NCBI RefSeq assembly: GCF_001952855.1
Contig: NZ_LPNO01000028.1
Coordinates: 1 to 32,314, forward strand
DNA from: Pseudomonas sp. ATCC PTA-122608
GTDB lineage: Bacteria; Pseudomonadota; Gammaproteobacteria; Pseudomonadales; Pseudomonadaceae
DNA length: 32,314 nucleotides
Reading direction: 5' to 3'
This document shows, piece by piece, positions 22,381-29,679 of this stretch (its first letter is position 1; every line of letters begins with the position of its first letter). A model generated the notes under the pieces. The model did not search any database and was not told the origin of the DNA. It saw nothing but the letters and a program-made list of their open reading frames with translations. The position numbers and the translations under genes were made by a program.

Positions 22381-23085
22381 ATGAGTGACAAGCCCGGATA
22401 CCGGCGCCCGCAAGCGGGTACTCAGCCTGATTACCTGCACCCGGCCTACCAGTCGACGAACCTGCGTTCGCCGTCCAAGCCGTTGGTGTTCCTGCCCCAT
22501 TCCTTGTCGGAAATCACCGGCCCGACCATCGGCGCCGAACGGATCGACGAGAAGGACAACGACCTGACCGCCCAGCATGAAGGCGAGCCCCAGGGCGAAC
22601 GCATCATCATTCACGGGCGCGTGCTGGATGAAAACGGCTTGCCCGTTCCCGGTATCCTCGTGGAAATCTGGCAGGCCAACGCCGCCGGCCGCTACAACCA
22701 CAAGCGCGACCAGCATGACGCGCCGCTGGACCCGAATTTCACCGGTACCGGGCGCACGGTCACCGACGCCGAGGGCTGGTACCAGTTCCAGACCATCAAG
22801 CCCGGCGCCTACCCGTGGGGCAACCACCACAATGCGTGGCGCCCGGCGCACATCCACTTCTCGCTGTTCGGCCCGAGTGTGCTGACGCGGTTGGTGACGC
22901 AGATGTATTTCCCCGGCGACCCGCTGCTGGCGTACGACCCGATCTACAACTGCGTCCCGGACACCTCCGCCAAGGAACGCCTGATCGCCAGTTTCGACCT
23001 GGAAAAAACCATTCCGCACTATGCCCTCGGCTACCGCTGGGACATCGTCCTGCGCGGCCGCGACGCCACGCCGATGGAGAAATAA
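22381..23085 (+). CDS. pcaH: Protocatechuate 3,4-dioxygenase beta subunit (PcaH)
   Basis: PcaHG opens protocatechuate between its hydroxyls to beta-carboxy-cis,cis-muconate using non-heme Fe(III). The 234-aa beta subunit carries the iron ligands: Y105 (GRYNHK), Y144 (GAYPWGN), H157 and H159 (RPAHIHFS), in agreement with the Tyr/Tyr/His/His set of the P. putida enzyme. The N-terminus (RRPQAGTQPDYLHPAYQSTNLRSP) is the expected one. I chose the ATG at 22381 because AGAGGA lies just upstream and the longer frame would overlap pcaF. One base separates its stop from the pcaG ATG. Its position between pcaF and pcaT is unusual, since in P. putida pcaHG lies elsewhere. Confidence 0.96.
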   Translation: MSDKPGYRRPQAGTQPDYLHPAYQSTNLRSPSKPLVFLPHSLSEITGPTIGAERIDEKDNDLTAQHEGEPQGERIIIHGRVLDENGLPVPGILVEIWQANAAGRYNHKRDQHDAPLDPNFTGTGRTVTDAEGWYQFQTIKPGAYPWGNHHNAWRPAHIHFSLFGPSVLTRLVTQMYFPGDPLLAYDPIYNCVPDTSAKERLIASFDLEKTIPHYALGYRWDIVLRGRDATPMEK

Positions 23086-23086
23086 G

Positions 23087-23653
23087 ATGAGCCTCAACGC
23101 GACTACTTCCCACACCGTCGGGCCGTATTACCACATCGGCCTGACCTGGCTGAACCGCGAAGACCTGACCGTTGCCGCCACCCTCGGCGAGCGCGTGGCG
23201 ATCACCGGGCAGGTGGTGGATGGCAATGGCGATGTGGTCAACGACGCCATGCTGGAAGTCTGGCAGGCCAACGCCGCCGGTAAGTACGACCATCCTGAAG
23301 ATGAGCAGGACAAGCCCGTCGACCCGAACTTCGAAGGCTTTGGCCGGGTGCCGGTGGACGCCGAAGGGCGTTTTCGCTTTACCACCATCAAGCCGGGCAG
23401 TGTGCCGGGGTTGAAGGGCACGACCCAGGCGCCGCACCTGGTGGTGTTGGTATTTGCCCGTGGGTTGGTGAAGCACCTGCTGACGCGGATTTATTTTGAC
23501 GGAGAGGCAGCGAACGGCGATGACGCGCTGCTGGCGTGTGTGCCGCAAGAGCGCCGGCGCACGTTGATCGCCAAGGCGGATGCGGCGGGTGTGTATCAGT
23601 GGAATGTGATTTTGCAGGGGACAGACGAAGAGACGGTGTTCTTCGATTATTGA
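23087..23653 (+). CDS. pcaG: Protocatechuate 3,4-dioxygenase alpha subunit (PcaG)
   Basis: This is the partner of PcaH; the two form the multimeric dioxygenase, with iron held by the beta subunit. The 188-aa product keeps the intradiol-dioxygenase fold: TTSHTVGPYYHIGL at the N-terminus, LEVWQANAAGKYDHPED in the middle (parallel to PcaH LVEIWQANAAGRYNH) and WNVILQGTDEETVFFDY at the end. It lacks the histidine pair (QAPHLVVLVF in its place), as expected for a non-catalytic alpha subunit. It is slightly shorter than the P. putida protein (~200 aa) but complete at both ends. The start at 23087 follows pcaH by one base; AATAAG is the only site visible, so translation is probably coupled. Confidence 0.95.
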   Translation: MSLNATTSHTVGPYYHIGLTWLNREDLTVAATLGERVAITGQVVDGNGDVVNDAMLEVWQANAAGKYDHPEDEQDKPVDPNFEGFGRVPVDAEGRFRFTTIKPGSVPGLKGTTQAPHLVVLVFARGLVKHLLTRIYFDGEAANGDDALLACVPQERRRTLIAKADAAGVYQWNVILQGTDEETVFFDY

Positions 23654-23668
23654 GTTGGCTGGGGATCT

Positions 23669-23734
23669 ATCGCAGGCAAGCCAGCTCCCACAGGGGAATG
23701 CATTCCAAATGTGGGAGCCGGGTTTGCCCGCGAT
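23669..23734. repeat. Imperfect REP doublet between pcaG and pcaT
   Basis: ATCGCAGGCAAGCCAGCTCC (from 23669) and its imperfect complement ending CGGGTTTGCCCGCGAT (to 23734) form an inverted pair around the palindrome GGAATGCATTCC (23695-23706). This is a second REP subtype, distinct from the GGGCTTGCTCGC type elsewhere in the window. It lies 16 bp past the pcaG stop and may end or protect the upstream mRNA. Confidence 0.8.
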
Positions 23735-23783
23735 GAGGCCGGCACAGGCAACAAATATCCAAAAGTCTGCTTGCGGAACATGG

Positions 23784-23811
23784 TTGTTGCAAAGTATGTC
23801 TAGGCTATAAC
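23784..23811 (+). promoter_or_regulatory. Probable pcaT promoter
   Basis: TTGTTG (23784-23789) and TATAAC (23806-23811), spaced by 16 bp, stand 22 bp before the pcaT start. There is no CGATAATCG element here, so a second transcription unit pcaT-B-D-C may be controlled differently from pcaIJF. Confidence 0.5.
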
Positions 23812-23833
23812 CGTTCCCACTGAGTGAAAAAAC

Positions 23834-25129
23834 ATGACAACAAAAACCAGCCACTACACCGGAGAAGAACGCAGCAAAAGGATTTTTGCGATTGTCGGTG
23901 CCTCTTCCGGCAACCTCGTCGAATGGTTCGACTTCTACGTCTATGCCTTCTGCGCCATCTATTTCGCCCCGGCGTTTTTCCCGTCGGACGACCCCACCGT
24001 GCAACTGCTCAACACCGCTGGTGTGTTCGCCGCCGGCTTCCTGATGCGCCCCATCGGCGGCTGGCTGTTCGGCCGGGTGGCGGATAAACACGGTCGCAAG
24101 AATTCGATGATGATCTCGGTGCTGATGATGTGCGCCGGCTCCCTGGTCATTGCCTTTTTGCCCACCTACAAAGACATCGGCGCCTGGGCCCCGGCCTTGC
24201 TGCTGGTGGCCCGGTTGTTCCAGGGCCTGTCGGTAGGCGGCGAATACGGCACTACCGCTACCTACATGAGCGAAGTGGCGCTCAAGGGCCAGCGCGGGTT
24301 CTTTGCCTCGTTCCAGTACGTGACCCTGATCGGCGGGCAACTGCTGGCGGTGTTGGTGGTGGTGATCCTGCAACAGATCCTCACCGAAGACGAACTGCGT
24401 GCCTGGGGCTGGCGGATTCCGTTTGTGATCGGCGCCATTGCGGCGGTGATCTCGCTGCTGCTGCGTCGCACCCTGAAAGAAACCACCAGCAAGGAAATGC
24501 GTGAAGACAAGGACGCCGGCAGCATTGCCGCGCTGTTCCGCGATCACAAGGCGGCGTTTATCACCGTGCTCGGCTACACCGCCGGCGGCTCGCTGATTTT
24601 CTACACGTTCACCACCTACATGCAGAAGTACCTGGTGAACACCGCCGGGATGCACGCCAAGACCGCCAGCTACATCATGACCGGCGCGCTGTTCTTCTAC
24701 ATGTGCATGCAGCCGGTGTTCGGCATGTTGGCCGACAAGATTGGCCGCCGTAACTCGATGCTGTGGTTCGGCGCCCTGGGCACGCTGTGCACCGTGCCGA
24801 TCCTGCTGACCCTGAAAACCGTCAGCAGTCCGTTCCTGGCCTTTGTGTTGATCACCCTGGCGCTGGCCATCGTGAGCTTTTACACCTCCATCAGCGGCCT
24901 GGTGAAAGCCGAGATGTTCCCGCCACAAGTACGCGCATTGGGCGTGGGCCTGGCGTATGCGGTGGCTAACGCGATCTTCGGTGGCTCGGCGGAATACGTG
25001 GCCTTGGGGCTCAAGTCCATGGGCATGGAGAACACCTTCTACTGGTACGTCACGGCAATGATGGCGGTGGCGTTCCTGTTCAGCTTGCGCCTGCCCAAAC
25101 AGGCGGCGTACTTGCACCACGATCTGTAA
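23834..25129 (+). CDS. pcaT: Dicarboxylate-type MFS permease PcaT
   Basis: PcaT belongs to the metabolite:H+ symporter branch of the MFS and is linked in P. putida to uptake of beta-ketoadipate. The 431-aa product begins with the KRIFAIVGASSGNLVEWFDFYVYAF type segment of the alpha-ketoglutarate permease (KgtP) group. Motif A (GRVADKHGRK) follows segment 2 and RLFQGLSVGGEYG comes at segment 4. About twelve hydrophobic segments are visible. The ATG at 23834 gives the full first helix; no strong ribosome site is seen. Context between pcaHG and pcaBDC, in the order TBDC known from P. putida, supports the name; KgtP-type proteins are the alternative. Confidence 0.88.
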   Translation: MTTKTSHYTGEERSKRIFAIVGASSGNLVEWFDFYVYAFCAIYFAPAFFPSDDPTVQLLNTAGVFAAGFLMRPIGGWLFGRVADKHGRKNSMMISVLMMCAGSLVIAFLPTYKDIGAWAPALLLVARLFQGLSVGGEYGTTATYMSEVALKGQRGFFASFQYVTLIGGQLLAVLVVVILQQILTEDELRAWGWRIPFVIGAIAAVISLLLRRTLKETTSKEMREDKDAGSIAALFRDHKAAFITVLGYTAGGSLIFYTFTTYMQKYLVNTAGMHAKTASYIMTGALFFYMCMQPVFGMLADKIGRRNSMLWFGALGTLCTVPILLTLKTVSSPFLAFVLITLALAIVSFYTSISGLVKAEMFPPQVRALGVGLAYAVANAIFGGSAEYVALGLKSMGMENTFYWYVTAMMAVAFLFSLRLPKQAAYLHHDL

Positions 25130-25134
25130 CCGGC

Positions 25135-25164
25135 TGGCGCATGCCCCTCTTCGGGTATGCGCCA
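25135..25164 (+). promoter_or_regulatory. Intercistronic hairpin between pcaT and pcaB
   Basis: TGGCGCATGCCC (25135-25146, skipping none) pairs with GGGTATGCGCCA (25153-25164) through a 12-bp stem with one G-U pair and a 6-base loop. No T run follows, so it is probably an mRNA-stability or attenuation element and not a full terminator. Confidence 0.55.
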
Positions 25165-25178
25165 CCTAGGGATGTTTT

Positions 25179-26543
25179 ATGACGATGCGCACGAGCAACC
25201 AACTGTTCGACGCCTATTTCACCGCCAACAGCATGGCCGAAGTGTTCTGCGACCAAGGGCGCTTGCAGGGCATGCTGGATTTCGAAGCGGCACTGGCCCG
25301 GGCCGAGGCTCAGGTCGGGTTGATCCCGCAAGCGGCCGTCGCGCCCATTGCCCAGGCTTGCCTGGCTTCTCTCTACGACGTTGATGCCCTCGGCGAGGCA
25401 ATTGCCACTGCGGGCAATTCGGCGATTCCGTTGGTCAAGGCCCTCGGCAAGTTGATCGCCAGCGAAGATGCCGGCGCCGAACGTTATGTGCATCTGGGTG
25501 CTACCAGCCAGGATGTGATGGACACCGGCCTGGTGCTGCAACTGCGCAGCGCTGTCGAGTTGATCGAACACGATCTGGCGCGGTTGGGTGGCATCCTGGC
25601 CGCGCAGGCTCAACGTTATGCGACAACTCCTTTGGCTGGCCGGACGTGGCTGCAGCATGCAACGCCGGTCACCCTGGGCATGAAAATCGCCGGCTGGCTC
25701 GGCGCAGTCACCCGAAGTCGGCAGCGCCTTCGCGAGCTCAAGCCACGCTTACTGGTGCTGCAATTTGGCGGTGCTTCCGGAACCCTGGCGGCCTTGGGCG
25801 AACAGGCGATGCCGGTGGCGCAAGCCTTGGCGGCCGAGTTGCAACTGGGCCTGCCGGAACAACCCTGGCACACCCAGCGCGACCGACTGGTGGAGTTTGC
25901 CTCGGTGCTTGGCTTGATCGCCGGCAGCCTCGGTAAACTGGGCCGAGACATCAGCCTGCTGATGCAGACCGAAGCGGCAGAAGTGTTCGAACCCTCAGCC
26001 CCCGGCAAGGGTGGCTCTTCGACCATGCCCCACAAGCGCAACCCGGTGGGCGCCGCCGTGCTGATCAGCGCCGCGACCCGTGTGCCCGGCCTGGTAGCGA
26101 CAATGTTCAGCGCCATGCCCCAGGAGCACGAACGCAGCCTGGGCCTGTGGCACGCCGAGTGGGAAACCTTGCCGGAAATTTGCCGGTTGGTGTCCGGTGC
26201 GTTGCATCAGGCGCTGCTGGTCAGCGAAGGGCTGGAAGTCGACCCCGGGCGCATGTCCCGGAATCTGGATCTGACCCAAGGCCTGGTATTGGCCGAAGCG
26301 GTCAGCATCGTCCTTGCCCAGCGCCTGGGCCGCGAAACCGCGCACCATCTACTGGAACAATGCTGCAAGCGCGCCGTCGCCGAGGGGCGCCACCTGCGAG
26401 CGGTGCTGGGTGACGAACCGCAAGTGACCGCCGAACTGTCGGCAGCCGAACTCGATCGCCTGCTGGATCCGGCGCACTACCTGGGCCAGGCACACACCTG
26501 GGTCACCCGGGCCGTGTCCGAACATTTTGCTTTGACTGCCTGA
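25179..26543 (+). CDS. pcaB: 3-Carboxy-cis,cis-muconate cycloisomerase (PcaB)
   Basis: PcaB converts beta-carboxy-cis,cis-muconate, made by PcaHG, to gamma-carboxymuconolactone. The 454-aa product belongs to the fumarase/aspartase superfamily, shown by the signature GSSTMPHKRNP (279-289), whose loop holds the catalytic serine, and by HLGATSQDVMDTGL (~105-118) and TWLQHATPVTLG (~156-167). The length matches the P. putida enzyme. Start ATG 25179 is followed by a second in-frame ATG (25185), which could equally be used; neither has a strong ribosome site. pcaD follows after 10 bp. The pcaT hairpin lies just upstream. Confidence 0.95.
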   Translation: MTMRTSNQLFDAYFTANSMAEVFCDQGRLQGMLDFEAALARAEAQVGLIPQAAVAPIAQACLASLYDVDALGEAIATAGNSAIPLVKALGKLIASEDAGAERYVHLGATSQDVMDTGLVLQLRSAVELIEHDLARLGGILAAQAQRYATTPLAGRTWLQHATPVTLGMKIAGWLGAVTRSRQRLRELKPRLLVLQFGGASGTLAALGEQAMPVAQALAAELQLGLPEQPWHTQRDRLVEFASVLGLIAGSLGKLGRDISLLMQTEAAEVFEPSAPGKGGSSTMPHKRNPVGAAVLISAATRVPGLVATMFSAMPQEHERSLGLWHAEWETLPEICRLVSGALHQALLVSEGLEVDPGRMSRNLDLTQGLVLAEAVSIVLAQRLGRETAHHLLEQCCKRAVAEGRHLRAVLGDEPQVTAELSAAELDRLLDPAHYLGQAHTWVTRAVSEHFALTA

Positions 26544-26553
26544 GGAGGCTGCT

Positions 26554-27345
26554 GTGGGATTTGTACAACTCGCCGATGGCGAACTGAACTACCAACTCGA
26601 TGGCCCCGAAGACGCACCAGTGTTGGTGCTGTCCAACTCCCTGGGCACCGACCTGCACATGTGGGACATCCAGATCGAGGCGTTCACGAAGTACTTCCAG
26701 GTGCTGCGTTTCGACACCCGTGGCCACGGCAAATCCCTGGTGACCGAGGGGCCCTACAGCATCGAGCAATTGGGCGGTGACGTGTTGGCGCTGCTGGATG
26801 CTTTGCAGATCGAACGCGCGCATTTCTGCGGGCTGTCCATGGGCGGCCTGATCGGCCAGTGGCTGGGGGTCAATGCGGGTGAGCGTTTGCGCCGGCTGGT
26901 GGTATGCAACACAGCAGCGAAAATCGGCACGCCCGAGATCTGGAATCCACGGATCGAGATGGTCCTGCGCGACGGTGCGGCAGCGATGGTGGCCCTGCGT
27001 GACGCGTCGATCGCCCGCTGGTTCACCGCCGACTTTGCCGAGGCTCATCCTGACCAGGCCAAGCTGATCACCGACATGCTGGCAGCGACCAATCCCCAGG
27101 GTTATGCCGCCAACTGCGCGGCTGTGCGCGATGCGGATTTCCGTGAGCAGCTGGCATTGATCAAGGTGCCGACCCTGGTGATTGCCGGCACTGAAGATGC
27201 GGTCACGCCGCCGTCTGGTGGGCACTTTATCCAGGAACATGTGCAGGGCGCCGAGTACGCCGAGTTCTACGCCGCGCACCTGTCCAACGTGCAGGCCGGT
27301 GCGGCGTTCAGCGACCGTGTGCTGGAATTTCTGTTAGCCCGCTGA
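26554..27345 (+). CDS. pcaD: 3-Oxoadipate enol-lactonase (PcaD)
   Basis: PcaD hydrolyses beta-ketoadipate enol-lactone to beta-ketoadipate. The 263-aa alpha/beta-hydrolase has its catalytic triad: S95 in GLSMGG, D215 in AGTEDAVTPP and H242 in AAHLSNVQ, and an oxyanion region at SNSLGTDLHMWD. The start is a GTG at 26554 preceded by GAGGAGG, a near-perfect site. It follows pcaB by 10 bp, and pcaC comes after a 187-bp gap filled by a REP doublet. In the P. putida order TBDC this is the expected place. Confidence 0.95.
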   Translation: MGFVQLADGELNYQLDGPEDAPVLVLSNSLGTDLHMWDIQIEAFTKYFQVLRFDTRGHGKSLVTEGPYSIEQLGGDVLALLDALQIERAHFCGLSMGGLIGQWLGVNAGERLRRLVVCNTAAKIGTPEIWNPRIEMVLRDGAAAMVALRDASIARWFTADFAEAHPDQAKLITDMLAATNPQGYAANCAAVRDADFREQLALIKVPTLVIAGTEDAVTPPSGGHFIQEHVQGAEYAEFYAAHLSNVQAGAAFSDRVLEFLLAR

Positions 27346-27358
27346 GTATCGCTAACCT

Positions 27359-27492
27359 CTGTGGCGAGGGAGCTTGCTCCCGTTGGGCTGCGAAGCAGCC
27401 CTGAAAGCCGCAATAGAGATTTTTCAGCAAGTATGCGGTGACCTTATGGGGGCCGCTGCGCGACCCAACGGGAGCAAGCTCCCTCGCCACAG
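27359..27492. repeat. REP doublet between pcaD and pcaC
   Basis: Perfect 29-bp inverted arms (27359-27387 and 27464-27492) with core CGAGGGAGCTTGCTCCCG are separated by 76 bp. This is another REP subtype. It splits an otherwise compact operon; its large fold could affect the expression of pcaC relative to pcaD. The right arm lies 29 bp before the pcaC ribosome binding site. Confidence 0.9.
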
Positions 27493-27532
27493 GTTATGTG
27501 CCTGTCGTCAAAAATTGCATGAGGAGCTTTTT

Positions 27533-27931
27533 GTGGACGAGAAACAACGTTATGCCGACGGCCTGCAAGTGCGCCGTGAAGTGCTGGGCGACGCCCATGT
27601 CGACCGCAGCCTCAACGCCCTGACCGAATTCAACAGCGAATTCCAGGAAATGATCACCCGCCATGCCTGGGGTGATATCTGGACCCGCCCGGGCCTGCCG
27701 CGGCATACCCGCAGCCTGATCACCATCGCCATGCTGATCGGCATGAACCGCAGTGAAGAACTCAAGCTGCACCTGCGAGCTGCCGCGAGTAACGGCGTGA
27801 CCCGCGCCGAAATCAAGGAAGTGCTGATGCAGAGCGCGATCTACTGCGGAATTCCGGCGGCCAATGCGACGTTTCATTTGGCTGAGTCGGTGTGGGATGA
27901 GTTGGGGGTCGAATCGCGCGATCCAGCCTGA
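27533..27931 (+). CDS. pcaC: 4-Carboxymuconolactone decarboxylase (PcaC)
   Basis: PcaC decarboxylates gamma-carboxymuconolactone to beta-ketoadipate enol-lactone, between PcaB and PcaD. The 132-aa product contains the carboxymuconolactone decarboxylase core: TRHAWGDIWTRPGLPRHTRSL in the middle and EVLMQSAIYCGIPAANATFH near the end. The start is a GTG at 27533 with GAGGAG 7-12 bases upstream; the longer frame from 27374 runs through the REP arms. Length is normal. It closes the pca cluster; the convergent M91-type gene ends 24 bp downstream with no obvious terminator between. Confidence 0.95.
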   Translation: MDEKQRYADGLQVRREVLGDAHVDRSLNALTEFNSEFQEMITRHAWGDIWTRPGLPRHTRSLITIAMLIGMNRSEELKLHLRAAASNGVTRAEIKEVLMQSAIYCGIPAANATFHLAESVWDELGVESRDPA

Positions 27932-27955
27932 TTGAACCCCCGCAGGACGCGTCTG

Positions 27956-29569
27956 CTAAGTGTACTGGGTGCGTAACGGGCGGCCCATTTCCTCTCGGAG
28001 TGCATTTTCCGTAAAGGGCTTGGGATTGGTCGTTGTGGGGTCGGTTGATCGATGGTTGTCGAAGTCAAAAGGTAGCGCGATCGTAGGCAGGCCTACGGCT
28101 TGCCGTTCGGCGTTGGGTTCGCCGCCCGGGTTCTCCGGGGTGCCGGTATCGCCTTCGAGAAAGGTTCCCGTGGCACCGTTATAGGCGTGGGCCATTTCAT
28201 GATAGAGGGCGTTGACTGGGGCGCTGTCTTCATCCAGTGAGTAGGAGGTGTTGTAGTGTATTTCCCCGCCTGTAGCGACCGCGCCGCGCTGGTTATGGAT
28301 GATGTGGCCCCGGGCTGCGGGCTCTAGCGTTTCAAGGGTATTGCCTGCTGCCAAGTGGTTGCGAACAGCCGCGTTATTGAAAAAGTAACGACCGTTATCT
28401 TCAGCCAACTCAGTGATGCGAACGGGGGCATCGTTTTGCTGAGCCTTGGCGTCGGCGGTACTGAGCATCTTCTTGCCCTGCATAGACATTCTCAGCAGCT
28501 CCATATCGTCTTCTACCTGTTGCTTGAACTCGGTAGAGCCTTCGACGACATAGCCACTTTTACCCGCCTCACTGGGTTGTGTGTGGACGAGTGTGGAGCC
28601 TGGAGTGCGATGAATCTGGTCCGAAGGCTTGGCGTAAATGACGGTGTCATCGTTGTCGGACCTGACAATATTCTTGTCGCGCCCGGTATAAACCGTGGCG
28701 GGGCCGTGAGTGACAATCAGGTTTTCACCTTTGCCTCCGTGGATGACCGCCGGAATATGTGTGTCATTGCGGGTGACAATCATGAAGTCGTGGCCATCAC
28801 CGCCGTCCATGAACAGGCGGCGCTCATGGAACCCCTGGCCTGCCTGCATGCGATCGTTGCCGTTATTGCCTTTGAGGATGCCGTTACCCGAGCCAGCGAT
28901 CAGCAGGTCATCGCCATCATCGCCCATCGCGATGCCGTCGCCGCTCCCGAGCTTGAGCCTGTCGTTACCTGCACCGCCGTATAGCCGGGTATTGCCCGAG
29001 CCCGCCTGGGCGTAATCGTCACCAGCACCCAATTCGACGCGAATATTGTTATCAACCAATGGATCGATCAGCACGCAATCGTTGCCGCCATTGGTCCTGA
29101 TCCGCAGGGGTTGGGTTTCACTGCCATCAGGGGAACGAAGCAAGTTCAGTTGATAGGGCGTGTTGTTGATAATGGCGATCAGATTGTTGTCCGGACTTTT
29201 TTTGATGATCACCTTGTCGTCGTGATTGGCGGTCTCGATGATGAATTCGTTACCGGTAGCGCCTACAGGCTTCCCGCCTTTGCTGACGTAGGTGATTTCC
29301 TGGTAAATCTTTACATTCTGGTCATGACGCAATATGTCGGAGTTGATGTATTTTTTTTCGTTTTTGTCGACGGGATTCTGATCCGCGGCGAGCTTGGAAA
29401 GGGAGGAGAAATACATGAAGTCCAGGGGTCTGTCGTGACCGATATACCGGGACGACTTACTGGTGACTACGACCGGTGCCTGGCCAGAGGGAGCAGTGGA
29501 AGCCGCAGGCAGGGCCGATGTCGACAGTTGATTAAATGCAGGCGAAACAAATAGCGAAGGCATGTTCAT
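27956..29569 (-). CDS. RTX-repeat protein with C-terminal M91-type zinc metalloprotease domain (putative secreted effector)
   Basis: The 537-aa product appears to be a secreted toxin or effector. Residues ~1-45 are Ser/Ala/Pro-rich with no cleavable signal peptide. Residues ~159-305 hold irregular glycine/aspartate nonapeptides of the RTX type (ELGAGDDYA, LYGGAGNDRL, GNNGNDRM, MDGGDGHDF), likely calcium-binding. The C-terminal ~190 residues resemble peptidase family M91, the group of the type III effectors NleD and HopH1. The domain runs from EDDMELLRMSMQGKKML to a zinc motif HEMAH (457-461), with a probable third ligand E488 in NAERQAVGLP. The start has a second in-frame ATG two codons on. 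Base composition appears less GC-rich than the flanking pca genes, suggesting acquisition. No secretion, immunity or chaperone gene is adjacent. Export route and target are unknown. Confidence 0.82.
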   Translation of the reverse strand: MNMPSLFVSPAFNQLSTSALPAASTAPSGQAPVVVTSKSSRYIGHDRPLDFMYFSSLSKLAADQNPVDKNEKKYINSDILRHDQNVKIYQEITYVSKGGKPVGATGNEFIIETANHDDKVIIKKSPDNNLIAIINNTPYQLNLLRSPDGSETQPLRIRTNGGNDCVLIDPLVDNNIRVELGAGDDYAQAGSGNTRLYGGAGNDRLKLGSGDGIAMGDDGDDLLIAGSGNGILKGNNGNDRMQAGQGFHERRLFMDGGDGHDFMIVTRNDTHIPAVIHGGKGENLIVTHGPATVYTGRDKNIVRSDNDDTVIYAKPSDQIHRTPGSTLVHTQPSEAGKSGYVVEGSTEFKQQVEDDMELLRMSMQGKKMLSTADAKAQQNDAPVRITELAEDNGRYFFNNAAVRNHLAAGNTLETLEPAARGHIIHNQRGAVATGGEIHYNTSYSLDEDSAPVNALYHEMAHAYNGATGTFLEGDTGTPENPGGEPNAERQAVGLPTIALPFDFDNHRSTDPTTTNPKPFTENALREEMGRPLRTQYT

Positions 29570-29570
29570 G

Positions 29571-29596
29571 GGGGTATCTCATCGCGGATATACCCC
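29571..29596 (-). promoter_or_regulatory. Inverted repeat touching the start of the RTX-M91 gene
   Basis: GGGGTAT (29571-29577) and ATACCCC (29590-29596) form a 7-bp stem over a 12-base loop, ending one base before the ATG at 29569. In mRNA this would cover the ribosome binding region; as DNA it could be an operator. Either use is inferred. Confidence 0.4.
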
Positions 29597-29659
29597 AGTG
29601 TGTGGTGCGGGTTTAGCGTGGGTTCCCATGTCGGTCGAGGTTGGACAGCGGCAAATGTT

Positions 29660-29677
29660 ACCTGCTGTCACGCAGGT
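29660..29677 (-). terminator. Hairpin after the polysaccharide deacetylase gene
   Basis: ACCTGC (29660-29665) and GCAGGT (29672-29677) form a perfect 6-bp stem just past the deacetylase stop. The following bases (AACATTTG on the minus strand) are only slightly T-rich, so this is a weak terminator at best. Confidence 0.4.
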
Positions 29678-29679
29678 GA

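Noticed and set aside
20721..22391. 556-codon minus-strand frame over pcaJ/pcaF
   Set aside because: Antisense shadow of two well-identified enzymes.
22796..25165. 789-codon minus-strand frame over pcaH, pcaG and pcaT
   Set aside because: It runs through three genes and a REP doublet and has shadow-frame composition.
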